DNA of 64,000 nt, taken from contig JABIHA010000087.1 of assembly GCA_018649885.1 (NCBI GenBank), forward strand, positions 1 to 64,000. The letters are read 5' to 3'. The stretch is from Bacteriovoracaceae bacterium. Lineage in GTDB: Bacteria; Bdellovibrionota; Bacteriovoracia; Bacteriovoracales; Bacteriovoracaceae. Under the pieces are notes generated by a model, which ran no database searches, was not told the DNA's origin, and worked only from the letters and a program-made list of their open reading frames with translations. Below are positions 17,505-25,642 of the stretch, in pieces; positions within the stretch are counted from its first letter, which is position 1, and the number at the start of each line of letters is the position of its first letter. The position numbers and the translations under genes are program-made.

Positions 17505-17837
17505 GTGAAACTAAAATCCACACGTCTTGGTCTTCTACTCATTTGTCTTTGTATATTTAATGCTCATGGACATTGGTCCGATAGCTACTCAGATCAAGTT
17601 ATCCAAGACCAGATCCATAGCGCTGAGGATGAAACTTTCACCATTAGAACCCAAATGTTTTCCGCATATTTTGGAAAGTCGGCCAGTACAAAGCTTGCCC
17701 AAATAATGAATAAGGTAAATGCCTATAAAAAATGTAAGACAAGCTCTAAAAAAAGTATTTTAGTTGGAGCGTATGCTGTGGACTTTGACGAAGATACCCA
17801 AATTGTTACCATCCAGGGAACGTATAAGTGTGAATAA
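17505..17837 (+). CDS. Small secreted protein of unknown function
   Basis: The start is GTG 17505 with AAAAGGAG nine bases upstream. A signal peptide (MKLKSTRLGLLLICLCIFNAHG) is followed by about 88 mature residues, including a Lys/Ser-rich middle (KKCKTSSKKS) and two Cys that could pair (YKKCK and YKCE at the end). No family is recognised. A 105-bp palindromic repeat begins 14 bases after the stop codon. Confidence 0.65.
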   Translation: MKLKSTRLGLLLICLCIFNAHGHWSDSYSDQVIQDQIHSAEDETFTIRTQMFSAYFGKSASTKLAQIMNKVNAYKKCKTSSKKSILVGAYAVDFDEDTQIVTIQGTYKCE

Positions 17838-17850
17838 CTGACAATTCAGC

Positions 17851-17955
17851 TATACTGATCCCAGTTTGAATTTCAAGTGGCGTACTCCTCATCGGAGTGT
17901 GTTACACGCCTTCTTCGTCATCCACTCACTTGAAATCCAAACTGGAATCAGTATA
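17851..17955. repeat. 105-bp palindromic element with 29-nt terminal inverted repeats
   Basis: The ends read TATACTGATCCCAGTTTG on the left and its complement with two changes on the right (27 of 29 bases pair over the arms). The centre has small stems of its own (CTCC/GGAG, GTGT/ACAC). Half copies occur at 18750 and 60874. No coding capacity. It looks like a MITE or REP-type element, and may also serve as a terminator. Confidence 0.85.
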
Positions 17956-18003
17956 CACTGCACGCGAGTATACATTTTTAACATGTTGATCTAAAATTTT
18001 GTC

Positions 18004-18747
18004 ATGAGACAAATTCTTTATATATTGATGATTTTCAGCACGCTCCCAGCTCTTGCAGAAGACAAGCTTTTCCCCACTGCCACCAAAGTAGATATTTATG
18101 GCTGGAGCGAAAATGGCCAAAACTTCGCTTACAGTACTGAAGGGATTGAATCAGAGGCCACCTACTCAGCAGAAGGGGGCATTTTTGTAGTGAATGCTGT
18201 TTCAAAAAAACATGCTTTTAGGTTTGAGAGATTTATTGGAGAAGGCAGCAAAAAAGATATCGAAGTATTCAATAGAGATTTTTCAAAGAATAAGAAGAAA
18301 ATGAGAAAGCGTTATGCCCCCTTTATTAAAGGCCGCGTTGCCCTTCATAAAAAGATGGGCGCTCACTTAAACTATATCCAGTACGTCAAAACATTTGGGG
18401 TGAAAAAATTTAAGTTCAAAAACAATGGTTTTTCCTATTCTGTAAGAAGTAGCATCCAAACCAATATTCCCAAAAAAGAAAAGCCGTGCATCTATGCCAA
18501 TTGTAATTCCAACCGTGTTCGGGTCTATCTTCAAAAGGGCAATAAATCTCAGTCCATTTCCCTTAGCAGTGCTGATAATTTAATTTACACTGAAAAAGAA
18601 TACCGCACCCATTACTTCGATAACTCCATGATTTATGCCAGTATCTCACCGAATGGAAAGCATATTGCAGTGATCATCGAAATCATCTCCAATGGATTTG
18701 AAGGTGCAAAGACCTTTGACTATCAAGGCTTTATAGCAAATCTCTAG
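18004..18747 (+). CDS. Secreted protein, DUF2259-like
   Basis: The protein has 247 residues. A signal peptide (MRQILYILMIFSTLPALA) is followed by a segment resembling WSENGQNFAYSTEG, and the C-terminus reads ISPNGKHIAVIIEI...NGFEG. Both are the kind of signatures seen in the DUF2259 family of predicted secreted proteins with TolB-like strands. That assignment is from memory of the family and is moderate. The middle is very basic (KNKKKMRKRY) and contains CIYANCNSN, a possible disulphide. No good ribosome site is visible; ATG 18004 gives the best signal peptide. A half copy of the palindromic repeat starts three bases after the stop. Confidence 0.65.
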   Translation: MRQILYILMIFSTLPALAEDKLFPTATKVDIYGWSENGQNFAYSTEGIESEATYSAEGGIFVVNAVSKKHAFRFERFIGEGSKKDIEVFNRDFSKNKKKMRKRYAPFIKGRVALHKKMGAHLNYIQYVKTFGVKKFKFKNNGFSYSVRSSIQTNIPKKEKPCIYANCNSNRVRVYLQKGNKSQSISLSSADNLIYTEKEYRTHYFDNSMIYASISPNGKHIAVIIEIISNGFEGAKTFDYQGFIANL

Positions 18748-18749
18748 CT

Positions 18750-18776
18750 TATACTGATCCCAGTATAAATTTCAGA
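18750..18776 (+). repeat. Half copy of the palindromic element
   Basis: TATACTGATCCCAGT followed by a diverged AATTTCA matches the left arm of the element at 17851 (about 25 of 27 bases). No right arm is found. It follows the stop codon of the preceding gene directly. Confidence 0.7.
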
Positions 18777-18860
18777 TACTTACCACATTCTCTTTGACGT
18801 GCTTTCCCCCATAAGGTATTCCATGAACTCAAAATTAAGACAGTCAAAGGCAGAAACCCA

Positions 18861-19805
18861 GTGAGTGGAACCATTAATAGTTATTCTAGCTACATCTCAA
18901 AGCAGTACGGTGAGAGAATCCAAAAAATTTCTATTGATGGTGGATTTACCTGTCCTAATAGAGATGGCTCTAAAGGCGTAGGCGGATGCACTTACTGCAA
19001 TAATGATAGTTTTGTTCCCCCCAATGCCGAGGGTGGGCTATCGGTAACTGAGCAAATTGAAAAAGGTATTCGAATACACAAGCGTCGCTATAAAAAGGTT
19101 AAAAAATTCTTTGCCTATTTTCAGGCCTACTCAAATACTTATGCCCCTCTATCCCACTTAAAAGATCTTTACGAGCAGGCGTTATCACACCCTGATGTTA
19201 TCGGTCTTTGCATCGGAACCCGTCCAGATTGCATTGACAGCGAAAAGCTTGATTACCTAGAAGAGCTAGCAAAAAAATATGATATAACCATTGAATATGG
19301 ACTTGAATCTATCTATGACTCCACTTTAGAGAGAATCAATAGAGGACATGACTTTTCATGTTTTGACACCGCTATAAAAATGACTGAGGGAAGAGGCATT
19401 AAAATGTGTGTCCACATCATTGTGGGATTTCCTTGGGAAACTAAACAGCAGTGGATCCAAACGGCCCGACTTCTATCTACCTACCCCATCGATTTTTTAA
19501 AGATCCACCAACTCCATATTGTCAAAAACACGGTTATGGGATCTCAGTACATAAAAAAGAAATTCAACCTTCTTACACTTTCTCAGTACCAAGATGTGGT
19601 TGTAGAGTTTTTGGCACACCTAAACCCCAATATCATTGTCCAAAGAATCATAGGCTCTGCTCCAAGGGATATCTTACTATCTGAAGAATACGATATTGTG
19701 GAATCTGCTTTTAAAGAGAATGTGGAAAATGGATTACGACAAAGAGGGCTTTCACAGGGAGATCTTCTACAAGTTGATCACCTCTCAAATAATTCTTTTA
19801 TATAA
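18861..19805 (+). CDS. Radical SAM protein, TIGR01212/YhcC family
   Basis: The protein has 314 residues. Near the N-terminus lies GGFTCPNRDGSKGVGGCTYC, the CPNRDG...GGC-x-x-C iron-sulphur signature of this radical SAM subfamily (as in E. coli YhcC). IEYGLESIYD and HIIVGFPWE are further family blocks of the SAM barrel. The start is GTG 18861. The exact reaction is not established for the family. It is convergent with the aromatic operon and their 3' ends overlap by 28 bases, so it is probably not part of that pathway. Confidence 0.88.
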   Translation: MSGTINSYSSYISKQYGERIQKISIDGGFTCPNRDGSKGVGGCTYCNNDSFVPPNAEGGLSVTEQIEKGIRIHKRRYKKVKKFFAYFQAYSNTYAPLSHLKDLYEQALSHPDVIGLCIGTRPDCIDSEKLDYLEELAKKYDITIEYGLESIYDSTLERINRGHDFSCFDTAIKMTEGRGIKMCVHIIVGFPWETKQQWIQTARLLSTYPIDFLKIHQLHIVKNTVMGSQYIKKKFNLLTLSQYQDVVVEFLAHLNPNIIVQRIIGSAPRDILLSEEYDIVESAFKENVENGLRQRGLSQGDLLQVDHLSNNSFI

Positions 19806-20743
19806 ACTCCCAACATTTCTTTTCGGTATTTAGGTGGAAAAAAATCCTGTTTAAAAACGGGAGCTGCACTGGTCACATTTTTAATGGACTCTTCCATGCT
19901 TGAAGATAAGCTTTTGCCCCCTGCAAACACAAAGTTAAAGTACATGGGCATTGAAAAAATACCGCAAACTGCCACCTCAAACCCTTGCTCATTTTTAGCG
20001 AGGGCCACACCAAGGGAGGGAAAATCAAGAGTTTTTCTAACTGTTAATTTCTTGTAGTGAACACTTTTATGAAGTCTCGGAATGATAACTGAAATAAGCA
20101 CTTCGTCAGTTTCCAGATTGTTTTTCGCAATCCCATCCTCTTTAAAGAACTCCCGAGCTGAAATGGTGCGCTCACCTCTAATGGATTTCACCACAAGTTT
20201 TGCATCTAGAACAAGAAGCGCCGGAGTTAAATCGGAAACAGATCTGGCACGGCAGCTAATGGCATCATTTGCCTTGGCCCCTTTTACTAAAATACACTGG
20301 GAACCACCGTCTTTAAAACAGTTGTGGTGAAAATCTTTATTAAAAACACTTTGATTAAAAAATACACAGCGATTATCCACCAAAATATTGCCACCAAGTG
20401 TTGCTTGGTTTCGTATTTGGGGAGAGCCCACCATAGATGCCACTTTTCCTATAATAGGACACGCCTCTTTAAGAGCACTATCACTAGCAATTTGATCTAA
20501 GCTCAGAAAGCTACCGAGATGGATTTCGTCTTCTTTTATAGTGATACTACTGGTCTTTTTTAAAAATTTTAGCGAAACCATGTGACCCTGATTTTTTTTA
20601 CTATCTTTCATTCTGGGTACTACGTCACTTCCACCGGCAATAAACTGAAATTTCTCACCCTTTTTTTCCAAGTATTTAACAGTAGAAGTCATCTCTTCAA
20701 AATTTCCGGGCATAAATAGTTTAGTCTTAGAGTGATTCATCAT
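19778..20743 (-). CDS. hcrB: 4-hydroxybenzoyl-CoA reductase, FAD/[4Fe-4S] beta subunit
   Basis: This is the FAD-binding subunit of a xanthine dehydrogenase-family enzyme: FIAGGSDVV (about 34-42) and QIRNQATLGGNIL (about 109-121) are the flavin-binding blocks. It has an insertion with four Cys at residues 126, 142, 150 and 164 (CVFFNQS ... NCFKDGGSQC ... SCRA). That extra [4Fe-4S] insertion is the hallmark of HcrB and is absent from ordinary xanthine or CO dehydrogenases. The gene overlaps hcrA by four bases and is last in the ten-gene operon. With HcrA and HcrC it should remove the hydroxyl of 4-hydroxybenzoyl-CoA to give benzoyl-CoA. Confidence 0.82.
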   Translation of the reverse strand: MMNHSKTKLFMPGNFEEMTSTVKYLEKKGEKFQFIAGGSDVVPRMKDSKKNQGHMVSLKFLKKTSSITIKEDEIHLGSFLSLDQIASDSALKEACPIIGKVASMVGSPQIRNQATLGGNILVDNRCVFFNQSVFNKDFHHNCFKDGGSQCILVKGAKANDAISCRARSVSDLTPALLVLDAKLVVKSIRGERTISAREFFKEDGIAKNNLETDEVLISVIIPRLHKSVHYKKLTVRKTLDFPSLGVALAKNEQGFEVAVCGIFSMPMYFNFVFAGGKSLSSSMEESIKNVTSAAPVFKQDFFPPKYRKEMLGVYIKELFER

Positions 20744-23121
20744 TTTTTGCCTTCCTTTTCACGGAGAGCGGAAAGTATGACATCTGCACTCATAGGTAGT
20801 TGTCTAACCCTCACTCCAACAGCGTCGTAAACGGCATTGGCAATTGAAGGAATAAATGGCGCCAAGGCCCCTTCTCCAACTTCTTTGGCCCCAAATGGGC
20901 CCTCCACTTCGGCTTCACCGTCATAAATAAGCTCAATTTCTGGCATCTCAAATGCTGAAGGTATTTTATAATTTAAAAAAGAGGCATTTTGAACTGCGCC
21001 TTCCGTATGCTCAATCCTCTCCATTAAGGCCTGGCCTAGTCCCATGTGGATAGAGCCTTCAAGTTGCCCTTCCACGGCCAGGGGATTTAGCGCCACTCCA
21101 CAATCGTGAAAGCAAGTCACTTTTTCAACTTTAACGGCACCTGTACTCGGATTCACATCAACTTCGCTAATAAAAACACTCATACTATAGGCAGGGCTTA
21201 ATCCCGCACCGGCCCCTTTAAATGTGCCACCAAGTTTTGGAGAAGAGTAAACTCCTTGAACATTAAGAGCGCCTCCAAAATCAAGAGCGCGCCTAACCAC
21301 GTCGATATAATCAACAGACTCTCCTGCCTGTGCTTCTGAAATTTTCTGATCACTAAAAGTGAGACCATCATCAATTTTTGGATTGGCCCCAAGATAGGGT
21401 GAATCATATTTCGGAGGATTTTGACCTTGTTTAAAAAAGTCAATATCCACATTGGCGTCTTTTTCTTTTGGGGCCTTTAGCTCCAGCATCTCATAGGCGG
21501 CCTTTGCTAGAATTTTCCTAACTCTTATGGCCGCATTTCTAGCAGCGTTCCCGGCCATAAAGGTTACCCTTGAGCTATAACTGCCAAGGTCAATGGGACA
21601 AAGCCTAGTATCAGCTGATACCACTTTAATCATATCCATGGGAAGACCTAGAACTTCAGAGGCCATCATCGCCAGCATGGTATCACTACCTTGACCAATA
21701 TCAGATGCACCAGAGTAAAGTGTGACTCCACCATCAAAATCAATTGTTAATCTAACACTACTTTGCGGCATTTGATTCCAGTGAATGGGAAGGTTTGAGC
21801 CACTAATAAAAAAGCCACATCCAACGCCAATACCTTTTCCAAAAGGAAGCTTGCCATATTTTTCACTCCACTTTGATTTGGCCATGGCCTTTTTCAGTCC
21901 ACTATTAACCGAAACAGAAGTAATACGGAATTCATTAGGTGTTAAACTATAAGGTTTCAAAAAGTGGCCCAGTCTAAACTCGCAGGGATCTACACCAAGA
22001 TTTGTGCAAGCTTCATCTAGAAGAACTTCCATGGCAAATCTAGGGTTCACTCCCCCATGACCTCTCATGGCACCGCACATAGGTTTATTGGTATAAACCC
22101 GGTCACAATTAAAAGAAAAATTGGGAAGATTGTAGGGGCCTTGAAGTAACACTCCATTATAATAAGAGGTCACAACACCAAAACTTCCGTAGGCACCGCC
22201 ATCAATTAGGATATTTCCCTCTAAAGATTTTAAACCATCATCTTTACTTACACCCAATTTCATTTTTATTTTTGAAGGGTGTCTTCCATGATGAGAGAAA
22301 AAGACTTCCTCACGGCTAAAAGTAATTTTAGTATTTCGTCCAGTAAGAAGCGCTACTTTGGCAGCGACCATTTCATGTGGAAAAGGATCACTTTTGCCAC
22401 CAAAGCCACCACCTAGGTAGGGTTTAATGACCCTAACTTTATGCATAGGAACTTCTAATACCTCAGACACGGCCCGATGAACATAATGAGGAACCTGGGT
22501 TGCCGAATAAATTTTTAATTCTTTATCACCACTAATCTCTACCACCGTACAATGGGGTTCAGTAAAGGCGTGGGTCACACTGGGAAAGGTAAACTCAGAG
22601 CTAACAATTGTATCTGAATTTTCAAAACCATTTTCAAGATCACCAAAGCTCTGCTCTACATGTTTGTGAAGATTATTTTCTCTATTAGGAAGTTCTGGAT
22701 GAATTCGATCTTCAGATTTTCTAAGTGAATGTGAAGGGTTGAGGTGCGCCCGTTTTTCAATATATTTGATGTCTATTAAATCTAGCGCTCTCTTTGCAAG
22801 CCCTATTGTTTCTGCTGCCACGGCCACCACTGGCTCACCCACATAGCGAACTACGTCTCTAGCTAGTGCTGGCTCATCTTTACTAATGGGAAGAACACCA
22901 AAAGTATTTTTAAAGTCGGCTCCAGTAACAACACACTTTACTCCCTCAAGGGCAATCACTCGGTCAAGATTAATGGACACAATTTTAGCAAAAGCATGGG
23001 GGGATCTCAGCAATTTAATATATAAAGGATTTTTAACTTTTATATCATCAGTGTATTTAGCGGCTCCTGTCACTTTTTCCAAAGAGCCTTTCATAATTGT
23101 CCGTGATCCAATAGTGTTCAC
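20740..23121 (-). CDS. hcrA: 4-hydroxybenzoyl-CoA reductase, molybdenum alpha subunit
   Basis: The 793-residue protein has the two molybdopterin domains of the xanthine dehydrogenase family: an N-terminal a/b hammerhead (GAAKYTDDIKV, VGEPVVAVAAE), PYLGGGFGGKSDPF, GAMRGHGGVNPRFAMEVLLDE and GASDIGQGSDTMLA, and ends with VGEGALAPFIPSIANAV. It should bind the Mo cofactor with a CoA-thioester substrate. The identity within the family is inferred from HcrB with its Cys insertion and from the benzoyl-CoA genes in the same operon. It overlaps hcrC and hcrB by four bases each, indicating coupled translation. Confidence 0.82.
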   Translation of the reverse strand: MNTIGSRTIMKGSLEKVTGAAKYTDDIKVKNPLYIKLLRSPHAFAKIVSINLDRVIALEGVKCVVTGADFKNTFGVLPISKDEPALARDVVRYVGEPVVAVAAETIGLAKRALDLIDIKYIEKRAHLNPSHSLRKSEDRIHPELPNRENNLHKHVEQSFGDLENGFENSDTIVSSEFTFPSVTHAFTEPHCTVVEISGDKELKIYSATQVPHYVHRAVSEVLEVPMHKVRVIKPYLGGGFGGKSDPFPHEMVAAKVALLTGRNTKITFSREEVFFSHHGRHPSKIKMKLGVSKDDGLKSLEGNILIDGGAYGSFGVVTSYYNGVLLQGPYNLPNFSFNCDRVYTNKPMCGAMRGHGGVNPRFAMEVLLDEACTNLGVDPCEFRLGHFLKPYSLTPNEFRITSVSVNSGLKKAMAKSKWSEKYGKLPFGKGIGVGCGFFISGSNLPIHWNQMPQSSVRLTIDFDGGVTLYSGASDIGQGSDTMLAMMASEVLGLPMDMIKVVSADTRLCPIDLGSYSSRVTFMAGNAARNAAIRVRKILAKAAYEMLELKAPKEKDANVDIDFFKQGQNPPKYDSPYLGANPKIDDGLTFSDQKISEAQAGESVDYIDVVRRALDFGGALNVQGVYSSPKLGGTFKGAGAGLSPAYSMSVFISEVDVNPSTGAVKVEKVTCFHDCGVALNPLAVEGQLEGSIHMGLGQALMERIEHTEGAVQNASFLNYKIPSAFEMPEIELIYDGEAEVEGPFGAKEVGEGALAPFIPSIANAVYDAVGVRVRQLPMSADVILSALREKEGKK

Positions 23122-23594
23122 TCCCTACCCTCCACGACTTTTTCAATGGCCTTTTCAATTTTAGTGTAACCAGTGCATCTACAAATTGTTCCCGAAACAC
23201 ATTTTTTGATTTGGTTTTTACTGGGTGCCTTATGGGTGTTAAGCAGGTGAGTGGCATTTAAAACCATTGAGGGGGTACAAAATCCACACTGAATCGCGCC
23301 GTTTTCCACCATTGATTCTTGAATAGGTGTCAGTTGACCATCAACAGAGATCCCCTCAATTGTGGTAATCTCAGCATCCTGAACAAACTTGGCAAGAACT
23401 AAGCAAGCAAGAATGGGTTTGCCATCGACTAAAACACTACAACAGCCACACTCTCCGCGGTCGCACCCAATTTTAGTTCCCGTTAAATCACACTCCTCCC
23501 TTATAAAATGAGAAAGAGTCATGAGAGAAGAAACTGCTCTACTATAGCTGACAGAATTTATATTCAATGTCACGACTTCAACTAGATCATTCAA
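23118..23594 (-). CDS. hcrC: 4-hydroxybenzoyl-CoA reductase, [2Fe-2S] gamma subunit
   Basis: This small subunit carries two [2Fe-2S] clusters: a plant-ferredoxin type (GCDRGECGCCSVLVDGKPILAC) and the CGFC...CRC type near the C-terminus. The start is uncertain. ATG 23639 would overlap the upstream SDR gene by 35 bases; TTG 23594, with AAGGAC eight bases before it and a length of 158 residues, is closer to the family norm and was chosen. It is followed by hcrA with a four-base overlap. Confidence 0.8.
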   Translation of the reverse strand: MNDLVEVVTLNINSVSYSRAVSSLMTLSHFIREECDLTGTKIGCDRGECGCCSVLVDGKPILACLVLAKFVQDAEITTIEGISVDGQLTPIQESMVENGAIQCGFCTPSMVLNATHLLNTHKAPSKNQIKKCVSGTICRCTGYTKIEKAIEKVVEGRE

Positions 23595-23604
23595 AACTTT
23601 GTCC

Positions 23605-24354
23605 TTAAAGCGCCAGTTGCCCGCAGCTTTTCCCACCATCTACATGAAGGATTTGCCCGGTAATATAACTAGACTTATCTGATGCCAAAAAACATACTGC
23701 TTCAGCAATATCTGCAGTCGTTCCCATTCTCTTTAATGGCCTTGAATTTATTAGCTTTTCTTTAATTTTATCTGGGACCGCTCGACTCATTTCAGTGTCC
23801 ACAAGACCTGGAGAAACTCCGTTGACATTAATGCTATATCTTGCCGCTTCCATAGCAAGAGTCCTAGTCATTCCAACAAGACCACCTTTACTTGCAGAAT
23901 AATTAGCTTGCCCAATATTTCCCAGCCATGAAGCCGAGATAATATTAACTATTTTTCCATAATTTTTTTCACTCATAGATGGGTAGACTGCTTGAGCAAA
24001 CAAGAAGGCGCCCTTGAGATTGACATCAATTACGTCATCCCAATCTTTTTCAGTAATATTGGTTAGAAATCCGTCTCTTGTGATGCCTGCATTATTGACT
24101 AAGATATCGATATGCCCAAACTTTGCCAGTACCTCTTTGATACTTGACTGGACAAATTCCTTATCAGTAACATCTCCACATAATCTTATTACATTTTCAT
24201 TAGAAGCTTCATCAAATTCAGCAAGAAGACTTTCATTGCAATCAATCAATGCCACTTTAGCACCACGACCCAAAAGAGTGCTTGCAACACACTTTCCAAT
24301 GCCTCTTGCGGCACCTGTAACCAGAGCTACTTTGTGTTCAAAATCACCATTCAT
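23605..24354 (-). CDS. SDR-family 3-hydroxyacyl dehydrogenase/reductase (FabG-like)
   Basis: A classical short-chain dehydrogenase of about 249 residues: TGAARGIG cofactor motif, NNAG, catalytic Ser in ISAS and YSASK, and a C-terminal SYITGQILHVDGG. The ORF extends to 24405 but that part lies in the thiolase gene; ATG 24354, with AAAGGGTG upstream and two bases after the thiolase stop, is the likely start. In this operon it may act on 3-hydroxy-acyl-CoA intermediates such as 3-hydroxypimeloyl-CoA, an inference from position. A fatty-acid synthesis role is less likely here. Confidence 0.85.
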   Translation of the reverse strand: MNGDFEHKVALVTGAARGIGKCVASTLLGRGAKVALIDCNESLLAEFDEASNENVIRLCGDVTDKEFVQSSIKEVLAKFGHIDILVNNAGITRDGFLTNITEKDWDDVIDVNLKGAFLFAQAVYPSMSEKNYGKIVNIISASWLGNIGQANYSASKGGLVGMTRTLAMEAARYSINVNGVSPGLVDTEMSRAVPDKIKEKLINSRPLKRMGTTADIAEAVCFLASDKSSYITGQILHVDGGKSCGQLAL

Positions 24355-24356
24355 AT

Positions 24357-25640
24357 TCACACCCTTTCCACAAGCATCGCAATTCCCTGGCCACCACCAA
24401 TGCAAGCCGATGCTACTCCGTACCTTTTATCAAGTTGTTTAAGTGACCTAAGAAGTGTCAGTACAAGTCTCACCCCAGTCGCACCTAGCGGATGACCTAT
24501 AGCAATTGAGCCACCGTTAATATTGAGTTTTTCCTGATCGATTTCAAGAGCTTTTGCGCAACTAAGTACTTGAGCACCAAAAGCCTCATTGATCTCAAAT
24601 AAATCAATTTCAGAAATCCCCATACCAGACCCAGCTAAAAGCGCTTTAATGGCCGGAACTGGACCTTCACCCATTAAAGAGGGATCAACTCCCACACTAA
24701 CGGCAGCTTTTATTTTGCCCATGGCCTGAAGCTGGTTTTCCTCTAAAAATTCTTTGCTACAAATAATACTGGCACAAGCCCCATCCACTATACCACTAGC
24801 ACTGCCGGCTGTTGTGGGACCAGACTTACTAAATACAAAAGGCAATTTCCCAAGTGACTCCATTGTGCCCATTCTAGGATGCTCATCTTTTACAAAGCTT
24901 TCTTTTGCTCTCGTTTTAGTTTTGTATTTTCTCGTTTTTAAGTCAGGTAGGTGTTTGGCCCCATCAAAACTTCCCCTTGGGTCAACTCCAACTATTTCAT
25001 CATCAAAGAACCCAGACTCACAGGCCTTTTGGTATCTTTGTTGTGATCTCAGTGAAAACTCGTCGACTTCAACGCGTGACAGTCCATATTTCTTTGCTAG
25101 ATTATCAGCAGTCTCTCCCATAGGAGTGGCGGCCGTATCATTTAAGGCCTCCCAAAGCATATCGCTATACTCAGGCCTTCCTAGAGCAAATCCAGTGCGG
25201 GCCGTAAATGAAACAAGAGGCATACGACTCATGGTTTCTGTTCCCACACTAAGGATGCAATCCCCCTTGCCCATACCAATTTGTTCACAGGCCTGAGCTA
25301 TAATTTCAATTCCAGAGCCACATATTCTTTGGGATAAAAGAGCTGGTACTCCCAGCTTTGCTCCAGCATAAAGACCAATATGTCTTGGTAGAAAAAATGC
25401 ATCTTCTGAGCACTGAGCAATATTTGAGGCGATCACTTGATCAACTTTAGTGCCGTCAATTCCGCTTGCTTTGAGACATGCTTTGGAACTCAATATGGCA
25501 AGATCAGTTGGAGAAACAGTGCTTAAAGTACCATTCATTTTTCCAAATGCTGTTCTCTTCCCCGAAACAAAATAAATATTTTCAAATACTGAGCCACAGG
25601 CCCCATAAGAATCTTTAAAACCTTTTACACTTGCACTCAT
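24357..25640 (-). CDS. Thiolase (acetyl-CoA acyltransferase)
   Basis: The 427-residue protein has all thiolase motifs: nucleophilic Cys in SQRICGSGIEI, NEAFGAQ, GHPLGATG with the active-site His, and CIGGGQG with the second Cys near the C-terminus. It should cleave 3-oxoacyl-CoA to acetyl-CoA and a shortened acyl-CoA, the last step of beta-oxidation after ring opening. It lies two bases after the HAD-ECH fusion gene. A second thiolase is encoded at 38795-40003. An N-terminal stretch of about 17 residues precedes the family start, so a later start is possible. Confidence 0.88.
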   Translation of the reverse strand: MSASVKGFKDSYGACGSVFENIYFVSGKRTAFGKMNGTLSTVSPTDLAILSSKACLKASGIDGTKVDQVIASNIAQCSEDAFFLPRHIGLYAGAKLGVPALLSQRICGSGIEIIAQACEQIGMGKGDCILSVGTETMSRMPLVSFTARTGFALGRPEYSDMLWEALNDTAATPMGETADNLAKKYGLSRVEVDEFSLRSQQRYQKACESGFFDDEIVGVDPRGSFDGAKHLPDLKTRKYKTKTRAKESFVKDEHPRMGTMESLGKLPFVFSKSGPTTAGSASGIVDGACASIICSKEFLEENQLQAMGKIKAAVSVGVDPSLMGEGPVPAIKALLAGSGMGISEIDLFEINEAFGAQVLSCAKALEIDQEKLNINGGSIAIGHPLGATGVRLVLTLLRSLKQLDKRYGVASACIGGGQGIAMLVERV

Positions 25641-25642
25641 AA

